The notes under the pieces are model-generated. The model did no database searches and was not told where the DNA came from. It saw only the letters and a program-made list of their open reading frames with translations. From the NCBI GenBank assembly GCA_024663395.1, contig JANFAH010000044.1:434001-498000 (forward strand): a stretch of DNA of 64,000 bases. Reading direction: 5' to 3'. Of this stretch, positions 36,998-47,069 are shown one piece after another. Made by a program: the position numbers and the translations under genes. The stretch's first letter is position 1. Each line of letters begins with the position of its first letter. The DNA is from Pisolithus tinctorius. Taxonomy: Eukaryota > Basidiomycota > Agaricomycetes > Boletales > Pisolithaceae.

Positions 36998-38363
36998 CTA
37001 GCCAAGCCAACTGTCCACCTTATCCCACACTACAGCCTGCTCCTCTGTCCACTCTTCCCTTTTCTCCCGCACACATGCAGGACATAATCCCTCAGCTGCC
37101 CAATCGAGTTGCTTTATGAATTCCAGGGTCTCGAGAGGTTTGTATACCCCACCATCCGAGATCGCGGATGGGATCACCAGTGACATCCATTTATCGGCGA
37201 ACACGTCCGTGCATGCCATATGTGGCGTTGTGGGCTGGGAAGAAAGAGTATTAAACAGGAGTGAAAGTTTTAGTTAATAGGGGTTCGATCCGGAAGGGTG
37301 AGGGGGAATCATTCATTGCGTGCCGCAGTCCGACTGGTGGTTTCGGGTACGCACAAGAGCCCCACAAAGGATCGCACCTACCGGTGTGAACAATATGGGC
37401 GTGAAATGATCCACAATCCCAGCCATCAACTTTCCGCATCTCTCTACATCTGCAGGCGACAGGACACTGTGTCTCGTCTTAGAATCTTCGACGATGCCAC
37501 CTTGACCGTTCTCCAGATTGTTTTCTCTTTTGTTCAGTTCTTGTCCCTGCACACCTACCTCTACCTCTTCTGTTTCGAAGTCGGTTGTCGTGACGAGGCT
37601 GTAATATATGCCCTTTCGGATCTGAGGACGAACACGATTATTTTCCGGTATGAAAACGTGTTATTCACACGATGGGACCGATCCAGACATGAGTACGTCC
37701 GAATACAGGTATAAAAAAAACGGCTGAGTCGACGGAGACGGACTTACCGATCTGACGTCATACGTCGTCGTCAGTGCCAATGCCTCCTCGAGATGATCGG
37801 GATGCGTAAATGGAAAAGGACCACTTGGAAACATCGCTTCTAAGTAGCTTCGTACGAGAGCGTGTAAGCCGGGAAAGTCGAGTTGGGATGGGGAGGAAAC
37901 GCGGAGGATCGAAGCAACATGATTGAATGGAGACTTTGATGATAGAGGGCTGTGAGGAGGAAGGGTGGAGGAGTTCAATCGTCAGTATAACAACTGATAT
38001 CGGGCCATGGTTGTTGCAACGTAGACACGGGAAAATGCTCACGTATCATGGTATAGATGTTCCAGTAATGACATGAATTCTTCCACCCGTACGCCAAGTC
38101 CAGGCGGGACTGTCACCTTTGATATGCACGAGTTACCAGACTTGACTGACTCCCCCTTCGTCTGTACCCGGGCCTTTGAGAACGCGGCCAAAGTATGTCG
38201 AGTGTCGGGCGAGCAGGCTCGAATGTAGATTGAATAGAACCGTGTCTTCCTCCGGGTCACGACCGCTGAGTGTCCGGCGGATGGTGACGATAACGGAACC
38301 ATCATCGAACCAGTACTTGGCGTGCTGGTCACTTCGGATCGCTATTGCATTGGACAATGGCAT
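36998..38363 (-). pseudogene. BTB/POZ-domain protein, copy 1 (one-base insertion in exon 1)
   Basis: Exon 1 reads AKYWFDDGSVIVTIRRTL and FNLHSSLLARHSTYFGRVL, the BTB/POZ fold of basidiomycete proteins (substrate adaptors or transcription partners). Introns then separate a helical region (SPSQLDFPGLHALVRSYLEA), DVERCGKLMAGIVDHFTPIL and a last exon with MACTDVFADKWMSLVIPSAI, LCPACVREKREEWTEEQAVV and stop at 36998. Five G instead of four at about 38149-38153 shifts the frame after TDEG; copies 2 and 3 have four G. Exon structure and the donor GTGAGC at the end of exon 1 are otherwise intact. Confidence 0.7.
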
Positions 38364-38570
38364 ACCCCTCGACGTCCAAGATGGACAGTACTGTAATCAT
38401 GGAAGCCGATACTTAATAATTACATAAGCACATGCGTAAGTGAGAAGCTAGGCGCCTTGATAGCGGTCGACTTGCTGTGAGTCGATACCACGACGACGGG
38501 CTTCACGCTGATCCTCCCCACGTCTTAAGCTCCGTATTTTGAAGTATACAGAATCGTATCTTACATTCAC

Positions 38571-41500
38571 ATGGCTCCTGGTCGTATCAAGAAGTGGTTC
38601 AAGTCGCTCGGCAGTGATTCGCATCGCGCCCGCCAGAGCGATCCAAGCGATGTAGCTCCTACTGCAACTGAAGCTACGGCTGCAGGTATGGTATTGTTCT
38701 AGCCTACGGAAAATGACATGCTTAATGTGGGGACACAGAAGCTAGCGATCTTATTGGTGATGTGGCGAATCCAGTTCCCCCTCAGATTGAAGCGACTCCG
38801 GAAGGTATTATTGTCGCTCGTTGTGAAACCCAAGTTGTCTAACGCCGAGTCGCAGCAACTGCGTCTTCTGGACCTGCTTACCGTCTCAATTCTGAGATGG
38901 CTCAGAAATACATGAAAAAAATTCATCGCTTTCGAGTTCTGGTCATGGGCAGAGCGAATGCCGGTAAAACCACCATCCTCCAAAGAGTGTGCAACTCTAC
39001 AGAAAACCCAGAGATCTTCGATGGGAAAGGAAACAAGGTATAGTACCTATGGGGTGGATGAAATCTATCTAACAATTTCAGATTGATGGTGATGTCGTGC
39101 AAGGCACTCTGAAGGTAAGATGTTACAATGACTTGTGGAAATTGATATTGATGCTAAATGCTCTCAGCGTGGCGTCCATAAGATTGAGCATGAGCTCGTA
39201 TTTTGTAGTAACCCAGGCTTTGTGTTCCATGACTCCTGTGGGTTCGAAGCAGGTTCCACCCGACAATTTGACGAGATGAGGAAATTTGTGGTTGACCATG
39301 GAGCCATGACGAGGGTGAATGAACGAATCCATGCCATCTGGTAAGCAATACATTGCGAGCAACTACGGGCTAAGTGAACAGATGAATGTAGGTTTTGCAT
39401 CCCCATGACAGATTACCACAGGACAGTAACTGCTGCTGAGAAGAAATTCTTCAATGAGTGTGACACAGGCCATGGTAAGAAAAAAAAGCATCTGCAGATA
39501 TGTGTGCATGTGACTAAGCTTCTCCTTAGTTCCTGTGATAGTGCTATTGACCAAGGCAGATGCCTTGTACCTCCCTGCACTTAGGGGGTTTCTGGATGAA
39601 GGTTTGGCCATAGCTGAGGCAAAGGAAAGGGCAGCAGAAAAGCAGGGAGAACTGTTGGACAAGTGGCTTGACCACATAAAACAGGAGCTTGGCAAGTGCA
39701 AGTTTCCACCAAAAGAATATGTATCACTTCAGAGTGAGTATTTCATCACTCAGAGAGAGTGCTACTAGAAAATTCTGGTGGTGGCAGAGATGCATCAAGA
39801 GGGTGCAGACTGCAGTGCTTTGATGGATTGCACAGCAAATGTGTTGAATGAGGAAGGTTTACAAAGGCTACTTATATCAACACAGCAGTCAAGTATTGCA
39901 CTATGTGTTCAATATGCTGTGCACAAGTAAGTAAGCAAGGGTGTTTTGGTGCAGATACTGATCATCTGAAGGACATTGAGAAACAGAATGGAGCTAGGTT
40001 TGATGGGAAGATTGCAGGTGGATGCAAAAGAATTGGAATGTGACTTGCTGAAATGGTTTCCAAATTGTGGTGTAAGTGTCAAAATTCTTCCAACATATGG
40101 AGTGAATGACAGTCCCATTTTATGTTCCCTTGCATGTATTAACAGGGTGTGAGTAATTAATGGCATGGCCATGCTGGATTTGCTGACTAGGGTGATTCAT
40201 GCTCTTGATGTTGGTGGCATGGCAGTATGTGAGTGATTTGATGGCATGTTTAGCTGGATATCTGCTCAATGGCCTCACTTGCACTCTTGATGTTGGTGGC
40301 ATGACAGCATGTGAGTGATTTGATGGCATGTTTAGCTGGATGTCTGCTCAATGGCCTCACTTGCACTCTTGATGTTGGTGGCATGACAGCTTGTGAGTGA
40401 TTTGATGGCATGTTTAGCTGGATGTCTGCTCAATGGCCTCACTTGCCCTCTTGATGTTGGTGGCATGACAGGATGTGAGTGATTTGATGGCATGTTTAGC
40501 TGGATGTCTGCTCAATGGCCTCACTTGCACTCTTGATGTTGGTGGCATGACAGCATGTGAGTGATTTGATGGCATGTCTAGCTGGATGTCTGCCCAATGG
40601 CCTCACTTGCACTCTTGATGTTGGTGGCATGACAGATTGTGAGTGATTTGATGGCATGTTTAGCTGGATGTCTGCTAAATGGCCTCACTTGCACTCTTGA
40701 TGTTGGTGGCATCACAGTGGGTGAGTGATTTGATGGCATGTTTAGCTGGATGTCTGCTCAATGGCCTCACTTGCACTCTTGATGTTGGTGGCATCACAGT
40801 GGGTGAGTGATTTGATGGCATGTTTAGCTGGATGTCTGCTCAATGGCCTCACTTGCACTCTTGATGTTGGTGGCATCACAGTGGGTGAGTGATTTGATGG
40901 CATGTTTAGCTGGATGTCTGCTCAATGGCCTCACTTGCACTCTTGATGTTGGTGGCATCACAGTGGGTGAGTGATTTGATGGCATGTTTAGCTGGATGTC
41001 TGCTCAATGGCCTCACTTGCACTCTTGATGTTGGTGGCATGACAGGATGTGAGTGATTTGATGGCATGTTTGGCTGGATGTCTGCTCAGTTCAATACCTT
41101 GCACTGTTCATGATGATGGTATGGCAGAATGTATGTGAATTTAATCCAATGTTGGATCTTTCCTCATTCCCTTGACTTCCATACTTTGGGTTCCACATGA
41201 CTTGTAGCTTGTAAGTGTTTCTACTCAGTTGCCCCTGATATTTGCTACATTTTATGGACTCCCCAAACCACCTTTTATGGCAGAATGTGAGTGGTTCCAT
41301 GCTTTTTTGCATGCATATACTGATTGTGTTTGTGTGGTGGTGCCCTTGGTGTGACCTCTTCCATGGCAGGAGGTGTGTAACCTATAGCAGCCACAACTGG
41401 CTACATTTCTCATCCATGTATACTTTGACCATATTTGTCACACATGTGCCATTAAAACTCTTAGCTTGTAAGCATTGGCCTAATACCCCTTTTTGTCTAA

Positions 41501-41969
41501 GGCAAACATACAGAATACCAGTCAAAATTTGAAGTTGATGCTGCTGCCCAAATGCCAGCTCTGCCCAAAGATGTCACTTTGTTGGGGAGGTTCCCAAGTC
41601 TCCAGTCAATGGCTGAACATGCCATTGGTAAGTGTTTCCCATTGCCTACACAAGATATACTCACTGCTCTAGGATGCTTGCTTGTTGCTGAGCATTCTTA
41701 CTTTTTAATGCAGCAAGGGCAACATCTTTGGCAGGAGGTTTTGTCATTGAGTGTGGAGGAATACAACAGGTCCAAAATACAATCTGCCATTTCAAATGCT
41801 GTCAAGGCAGCTTTTCATGACCATAAAGGTGATATGGATGGTTTATGTGATGCTATTATCAAGATCGTCACTGAGCATTGCATGTGTAAGTGGACATTTT
41901 CACTATTTATGGAGTTACCATTCTGAGATGTTTTCAGCAAACATGCTGTTGAAGGCCAATAAAGTTTGA
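38571..41969 (+). CDS. P-loop GTPase-like protein whose C-terminal part is encoded through an array of single-codon exons, copy 1
   Basis: Starts MAPGRIKKWFKSLGSDSHR. After two short introns comes the G domain: G1 VLVMGRANAGKTTILQRV, G3 FHDSCGFEAGS, G4 VIVLLTKADAL, in five or more exons with GT-AG introns of 45-60 bp. The frame then passes VSLQ-KILVVAEMHQEG and LLISTQQSSIALCVQYAVHK to a segment ending LLKWFPNCG at about 40071. From there to 41521 only three-base exons are found between introns (see the array). The chain re-enters in phase 0 at 41522 with SKFEVDAAAQMPALPKDV, crosses a 45 bp intron inside AEHAIG-CLLVAEHSY and ends NMLLKANKV. The exon join around 39925-40020 is uncertain. Similar GTPases of unknown role are common in mushrooms. 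Confidence 0.75.
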
Positions 41970-42540
41970 ATATGGTCAAAACATTAGGAGTAGCATGTCT
42001 AGGTATGGGACTATTTCTTATCATCAATTTGTAAGGCATGCTCAATATTCAATTTGCACTGCAACATACCTGGCATCAGTGTGATGTTGGTGCTTGTCAC
42101 ACATAAATCCATATTTCTGCTGTTTCTCCACTGATTTGAATGATTGAAGTTTGAAACATTGTGTTCACTTGTATACATTGATGTGATGTAAAAATATCAA
42201 ATCCAACCAGAGAATGTGTCTGAACTAATGGTAAATACTCCTACATGTAAGTACTCATGGCCATGGCTATACTCATGTACAGGTTTCATAAGGTGTACCT
42301 TTGTATTTGTTCCAGTTATGCTCATTGCTTGCAACAATGCTTCCATCATCAAGTGCACTCAACCCAATGGCTTTAAACCCTGCTGCAAGATATTCATGTC
42401 ATGGTGTTATAGCTTTTGAGGTGGTCATGTGTTTGGAGACCAATTCATCTGGGCCAGTCCAATCCCTAGGTGAGTCTGGACCAGAGTTGGCAACCCTGGT
42501 GACTATCACTGCTTAATAGCTGCAACCCAGCACTCCCCAT
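39385..42540. other. CpG-free block, copy 1
   Basis: Between the CpG at about 39366 and those at about 42558 I find one CpG (near 41864) in roughly 3.2 kb, while both neighbours are CpG-rich. The left edge falls in the intron before FCIPMTDYHRT, the right edge where BTB copy 2 begins. The likely cause is long-term cytosine methylation with deamination. Confidence 0.8.
40146..41467 (+). repeat. Array of 17 single-codon exons between 79 bp and other introns, copy 1
   Basis: Each boundary reads ...CAG (or TAG), three bases, then GTGAGT, GTATGT, GTAAGT or GTGTGT. The core (40229-41127) is exactly 11 introns of 79 bp plus 10 triplets. The unit begins GTGAGTGATTTGATGG and ends GGTGGCATSACAG. The triplets in order encode GYHLDHIWWWWDNLNEL: TGG four times, CTT three, CAT, GAT and AAT twice, GGT, TAT, ATT and GAG once. 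The first intron (77 bp) is a diverged relative of the unit; the last ones (77, 73, 83, 92 and 54 bp) are unrelated in sequence yet obey the same spacing. A plain minisatellite reading is possible for the core but does not explain the unrelated flanking introns. Confidence 0.8.
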
Positions 42541-43327
42541 TTCTGTTTCAAAGTCAGTTGTCGTGACGAGAGTGTAATAAATGCCATTCCGGGTCTGAGG
42601 ACGAGCACAATTGTTCTCCGGTACAAAAGCGTGTTGTTCGCACGATGGGACCGATCCAGACGTAAGTCCGTCCGAATACGGGTACAAAAAAGCGACGGAG
42701 TCGACGGAGACGAACTTGCCGATCTGATGTCGTACGCCGTCGTCAGTGCCAATGCCTCCTCGAGATGATCGGGATGCGTAAACGACAAAGGGCCACTTGG
42801 AAAGATCGTTTCTAAGTAGCTTTGGACAAGAGCGTGTAAGCCGGGAAAGCCGAGCTGTGATGGGGAGGTCACGCGAAGGATCGAAGCGACATGATTGGAG
42901 ACTTCAATGATAGAGGGCTGTGAAGAGGAAGGGGGGAGTTCAATCGTCAATATAACACCTGATATCAAGCCATGGTTGTTGCAGCGTAGACACTGAAAAA
43001 CGCTCACGTATCATGGTATAGATGTTCCAGTAATGACACGAATTCTTCCACCCGTACGCCAAGTCCAGGTGGGACTGTCACCTGTGATATTCGCGAGTTG
43101 TCCGACTCGACTGACTCCCCTTCATCTGTACCCGGTCCATTGAGAACGCGGCCCAAGTATGTCGAGTTTCGAGCGAGTAGGCTCGAATGTAGCTTGAATA
43201 GAACTGTGTCTTCCTCCGGGTCACGATTGCTGAGTGTCCAGTGGATAGTGACGATGACGGACCCGTCGCCGAACCGGTACGTGGCCTGCTGGTTGCCTCG
43301 GATTGCTATTCCATTGGATAATGCCAC
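42530..43327 (-). pseudogene. BTB/POZ-domain protein, copy 2 (3' truncated)
   Basis: Exon 1 (43327 downward) reads ATYRFGDGSVIVTIHWTL through RVEEFVSLLEHLYHDT, keeps the four-G tract and the GTGAGC donor. The second exon region (SPSQLGFPGLHALVQSYLET) and part of the third are present, then homology stops at about 42535 against the CpG-free block. The C-terminal exons are missing, so it cannot make the full protein. Confidence 0.8.
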
Positions 43328-43427
43328 GTCCCTCGATGTCCAAGATGGTCAGATGATGATGCGAACCGACAAAGCCAGATCAATTTATGATTATGCAAGG
43401 AAAGTCCACACTAATGCCAGCCAATGA

Positions 43428-45058
43428 TCAGTACAGTACTTTGCTGAGTCTCTGCAGGGAATTCAATAGTACATCCCCCTGCTTGACCACTTTCTCATAC
43501 TGTGCCGTCTTGATCGACGGTCTGGTCGTCTCCACGATCCCATGCACTTTATCGATCGTGCAATGCAACCGCCCATTTGCGATGAACCGCGAGAGCTCCC
43601 TACGCCAGTCCCTTCAGTACATCCTACCAAAAAGAAAAATCGACCCACCTGTCGATGTAGTCAACGCTCACGCCAAACGCGCCACCGAGACTCTCTAGCG
43701 TCACGCTCCGATACGATTCCAATAGTTGTGCATAGGCGAGGATACGCATTTCGCGCACATAGTATCGAGTGTGGGGAGACAAAAGTCGGGAAGGGAGTGT
43801 ATACGTTTGTTCAAGTGTGGCTGCATCGTAGTGGACAGGGTAATAATTCCATGAAAAGAAAGAAGTTGACGTCAGTCTGCGTGGGTTCATTGATAAGGAT
43901 TGAGGTGAGAGCGTACCTAACGCTACGAAAAATTTTGCGTAGTGGCAGTCATAGAGATTCCGCAGAAGATCTTCCAGGACAGGCAGTTCTGGAAGAACCG
44001 AGATGACTTCAGGAGAGGCGATGAGCTGGGTGGAAGCAGCGATAATGAGTGACATGAACTATAAACCACGCCACAAAGCGGACGGATCGCCCACCTTTTT
44101 CTTCAAGTCTACCCTTGGGAGGGTAAGCGTATTGCTGATGACGGCGAGTGCAACAAAGTCATTATAGGAGATGAGTTCCGTAGCAGTGAACGTGGACAGA
44201 GCATCGAGCAACAGCTCGCCCCCCAATTTAAACCGCCGAATGGAAACTGCGTGTAAGCCACGATACACCTTAAGACGATTCCGTCTGTCCCAATCACCCC
44301 CTTCCTCAATGAGTCTGTCCAAATCACATGAGTGAGAGAAATGATTAACGTCCGTGGACCCACTTTTCCGCCCCGGCAAGGTTCTCGGTGCTGAGGGTAT
44401 TATCTCCAAAGAAGAAACCTATTCGAATGAGAGCCAGGGTAATATCTATCCTTGACCCAAGGCCTGGTGTTTTCTCCAGGGCAAGTCGTTGGGCTGCGAC
44501 AGCCGCATCCTACACACATTCCCCATAAGCTCGGGATTGCAAACCGGGATCACCTGGGATATACCTTGTCACCTATCCGAGTGAGATGGTTCACCCTCGC
44601 CTTCAAGGCGTCCGATATTTCAGATTCCCCCTCTGTCTTCTGGGCTTCAGCCAGACGTTCATCCAATTTCTTGAGTTGCTCCTCGTTTGCCTTTTCCACG
44701 GATTTGAGGAGAGCCAGGTCGACATCTATCCCACTTGAAGAGGTGAGCGCCCGATAATAGGGGCCATATCTGTACCGGTGTGAGCCTGTGTTTGATTGTT
44801 AAGAGTCTACCCACTGTCGGCCTTGATCCCTTCCAAGAGCGATTTGCGTGCGACATCGTGTAGATGGCCCAGAGAAGGGTTTATAAGTGTAAACAGGCGT
44901 TGTGGGAGGCTGAGATTCGGTATGGGGAGGACAGTGTCGTCGGCCACGGCTAGGTTGCTTGAAAGCAGGAGGAACGCGTCAGCGCCCGGTGTTGGTCGTC
45001 CCACGATGGACGCGTCACCCCAACCACCACCACCACCACCACCATGACCACCAACCAA
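43428..45058 (-). CDS. RPN7: 26S proteasome lid subunit Rpn7 (PSMD6), copy 1
   Basis: Rpn7 is a PCI-domain scaffold of the 19S lid. The minus-strand exons read [60 protein letters not shown] and [19 protein letters not shown]. After [17 protein letters not shown] come [51 protein letters not shown] and [20 protein letters not shown], ending [13 protein letters not shown] at 43428. Introns are short with GT-AG ends and no internal stop was found. The usual start M-A-D-D reads V-A-D-D here (GTG at 44947); the only in-frame ATG is 45058, which adds a Gly-rich 37-residue lead and overlaps the RPN6 start. Head-to-head with RPN6. Confidence 0.85.
44948..45043. promoter_or_regulatory. Head-to-head start region of two proteasome-lid genes
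   Basis: Rpn7 (minus) and Rpn6 (plus) start within about 100 bp of each other, or overlap if Rpn7 uses the ATG at 45058. The interval carries a run of ACC triplets just before the RPN6 ATG. A shared bidirectional promoter would match the need for equal amounts of lid subunits. I do not see a yeast-type PACE box. Confidence 0.5.
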
Positions 45059-46869
45059 GCACTGCTGGACGAAGCCAAGAATGCCAACCCAGCACGGGCA
45101 GAAGAGATTTACAAGTAAATTCTCGTCTCATCAGGTTTGTCAGTTTGTCACTTGTGTTCGATGCCATTCATAAGTCACCCATCACTTCACCCCCAACAGC
45201 ATCGCCGTCCAATGTCGAGGGAGATCAGGTACTGCGAGACCAAGAAAACGCCATGATTAAACTTGCGGAACTATACCGGGATCAGAGGTGAGCCTACCTG
45301 CCAACTCTTTGTCACATTTGCCCTCATGGACGAGGAGAAATGCACAAGGGTTGGCAGAGGTAATCACCCTCTCGGGATCGTTCATGTCGTCCACCCAAAA
45401 GCCAAAACTGCAAAACTCAGTGTGTGCCATTGCTCCAGATCTTGCACCGAACCTCACGTTCACCGATGTAGTTCGTACCCTACTCAATTACTTCAACGAC
45501 ATACCCAACAGTCGCCAGACTCGAATTGACGTTCTATTGGATAACATCGACTGGTCGAAACGCGAGAAACGGATATTCCTCAAACACAGCTTGGAAATCC
45601 GTCTCGTCTCGTTGTGAGTTTTGATATACATATATGCCTGTGCATGTATTTCTCATACCCACTTAGCCAGTTGGAAGTTTCGCAGTTTACAGCTGCTCTG
45701 ACACGGATAGATACGCTTCTTACCGAACTCAAGAAACTGGACGACAAGATGATCCTCACCGAAGTTCATCTCCTGGAGAGTCTTGTCTATTGCGGCATCG
45801 GAAACTTGGTAAAAGCAAAGGTACAGTTCTTCCTTGCTTCCAGAACACAGCTCATCCGACTCGACTATTCTAGGCTGCCCTCAGATCAGCTCGGACAGCT
45901 GCTAACTCGATATACTGCCCACCGCATTTATAAGCAGCGCTCGATTTACAATCTGGGATTCTTCACGCAGAGGATAAAGATTACACCACTGCCTACTCCT
46001 ACTTTTATGAAACGTTTGAGAACATGTCGTCTCAAGATGACCCGAGCGCGCTGAACGCATTGAAGTATACGTTCCTATGCAAAGTCATGCTGAATCCCGT
46101 GCGTATCTTCCACCATCAACTGGTCCCGTTCTCACATTTATCACAGCTAGAGGACGTCACCGCTCTTCTATCTATCAAACTCGCTCTATACGCTCGGTTA
46201 CGCGAGATCGAATGCATGCGTGCGATAGCGCTTGCCCACCAAAACCGTAATTTGGCTGAACTCGAAAAGGTGCTAAGGGATTATGAAGATGGTGCGTTTC
46301 CCCTTCGATGTACGTCCCGTCTCTCTCATCCCTGACCATCGTGTTGGGCAGAACTCTCGTCGGACCCCACGATCCGATCGCACCTCGCGGCACTTTACGA
46401 TACACTTCTCGAATAGAACCTGTTACGCATCATCGAACCTTATTCCGTCGTCGAGATCGATTACGTCGCCAAACAAGTCCGCCAAGGTCGACAGGACGTC
46501 GAAGCGAAGTGAGCTTTTTCACCATACACGATGTACTCGTAACGCTTTCACCCGTGCTTTGTCTATAAAGGCTGTCCCAGATGATACTGGACAAAGTGTT
46601 TTATGGCGTCCTCGATCAAGGAAAGGGACGTCTATTAGTCTTTGACGAACCTGAAGTAGATGTAAGTAGTGCTCCCCTGCAGTGGCCACGTCACGTTGCT
46701 GACTTGTCCACTGATAGGATATGTGTGGGCCTGCAATTGATACAGTGGAGCAGGTTGGGAAGGTCGTGGGATCGTTGTATGCGAAGGTGAGCTCGTTTTG
46801 GTTTTATATATATAATTGTTGATGGTGTTTGTGTAGAAGGTCAAGATTGCACAGAGGGTTGTGCTGTAG
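45044..46869 (+). pseudogene. RPN6: 26S proteasome lid subunit Rpn6 (PSMD11), nonsense and frameshift
   Basis: Recognisable along its length: [84 protein letters not shown], then the PCI part [39 protein letters not shown] and the end at 46869. Two breaks: a base is missing near 45395 (STQKPK where relatives have STAKAK), and CAG to TAG at 46414-46416 inside LLEQNLL. One residue is also lost near ALYARLRE. Since Rpn6 is essential, a working copy should lie elsewhere in the genome, unless these are assembly errors. The 5' end is repeated at 60318. Confidence 0.85.
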
Positions 46870-47069
46870 TACTGGTTCTAGCATGTAGCAGGCCATCCGT
46901 GCGGGCATGCTTGGAGAGGGTGAATTTGGAGTCTCATCACTGAGGGTAGCTGGCCAATCTGCGCTCCGGTACATCGCGCCACGGTCGACAGTGTACCCAC
47001 AAACACTGCAGGGCTTTTTATGTTCTGGGCGCTTGTAAAAAAAATGTTGGACTATATAATACACTACGA

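Larger units (their letters stand above)
31950..45130 (+). repeat. Segmental duplication 2, copy 1
   Basis: Matches 48805-60430 in the same orientation: SKN7, spacer, BTB, GTPase with intron array, BTB fragment, RPN7 and the start of RPN6. Compared with copy 2 it keeps about 2.55 kb of SKN7 (33770-36320) and has a shorter array. Confidence 0.9.

Noticed and set aside
40229..41127. Regular repeats with short variable spacers, reminiscent of a CRISPR array
   Set aside because: The repeat is 79 bp, the variable part is only 3 bp, the host is a fungus and there are no cas genes. The intron reading explains the structure better.
40229..41127. Phase-2 reading of the triplets, giving a hydrophobic run (VIILIIF...GGGG...IILMSL)
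   Set aside because: It looks like a membrane segment, but the donor of the preceding exon in copy 2 (TGTCAT then GTAAGT) and the re-entry at TCA AAA TTT both require phase 0. Phase 1 gives a TGA stop in copy 1.
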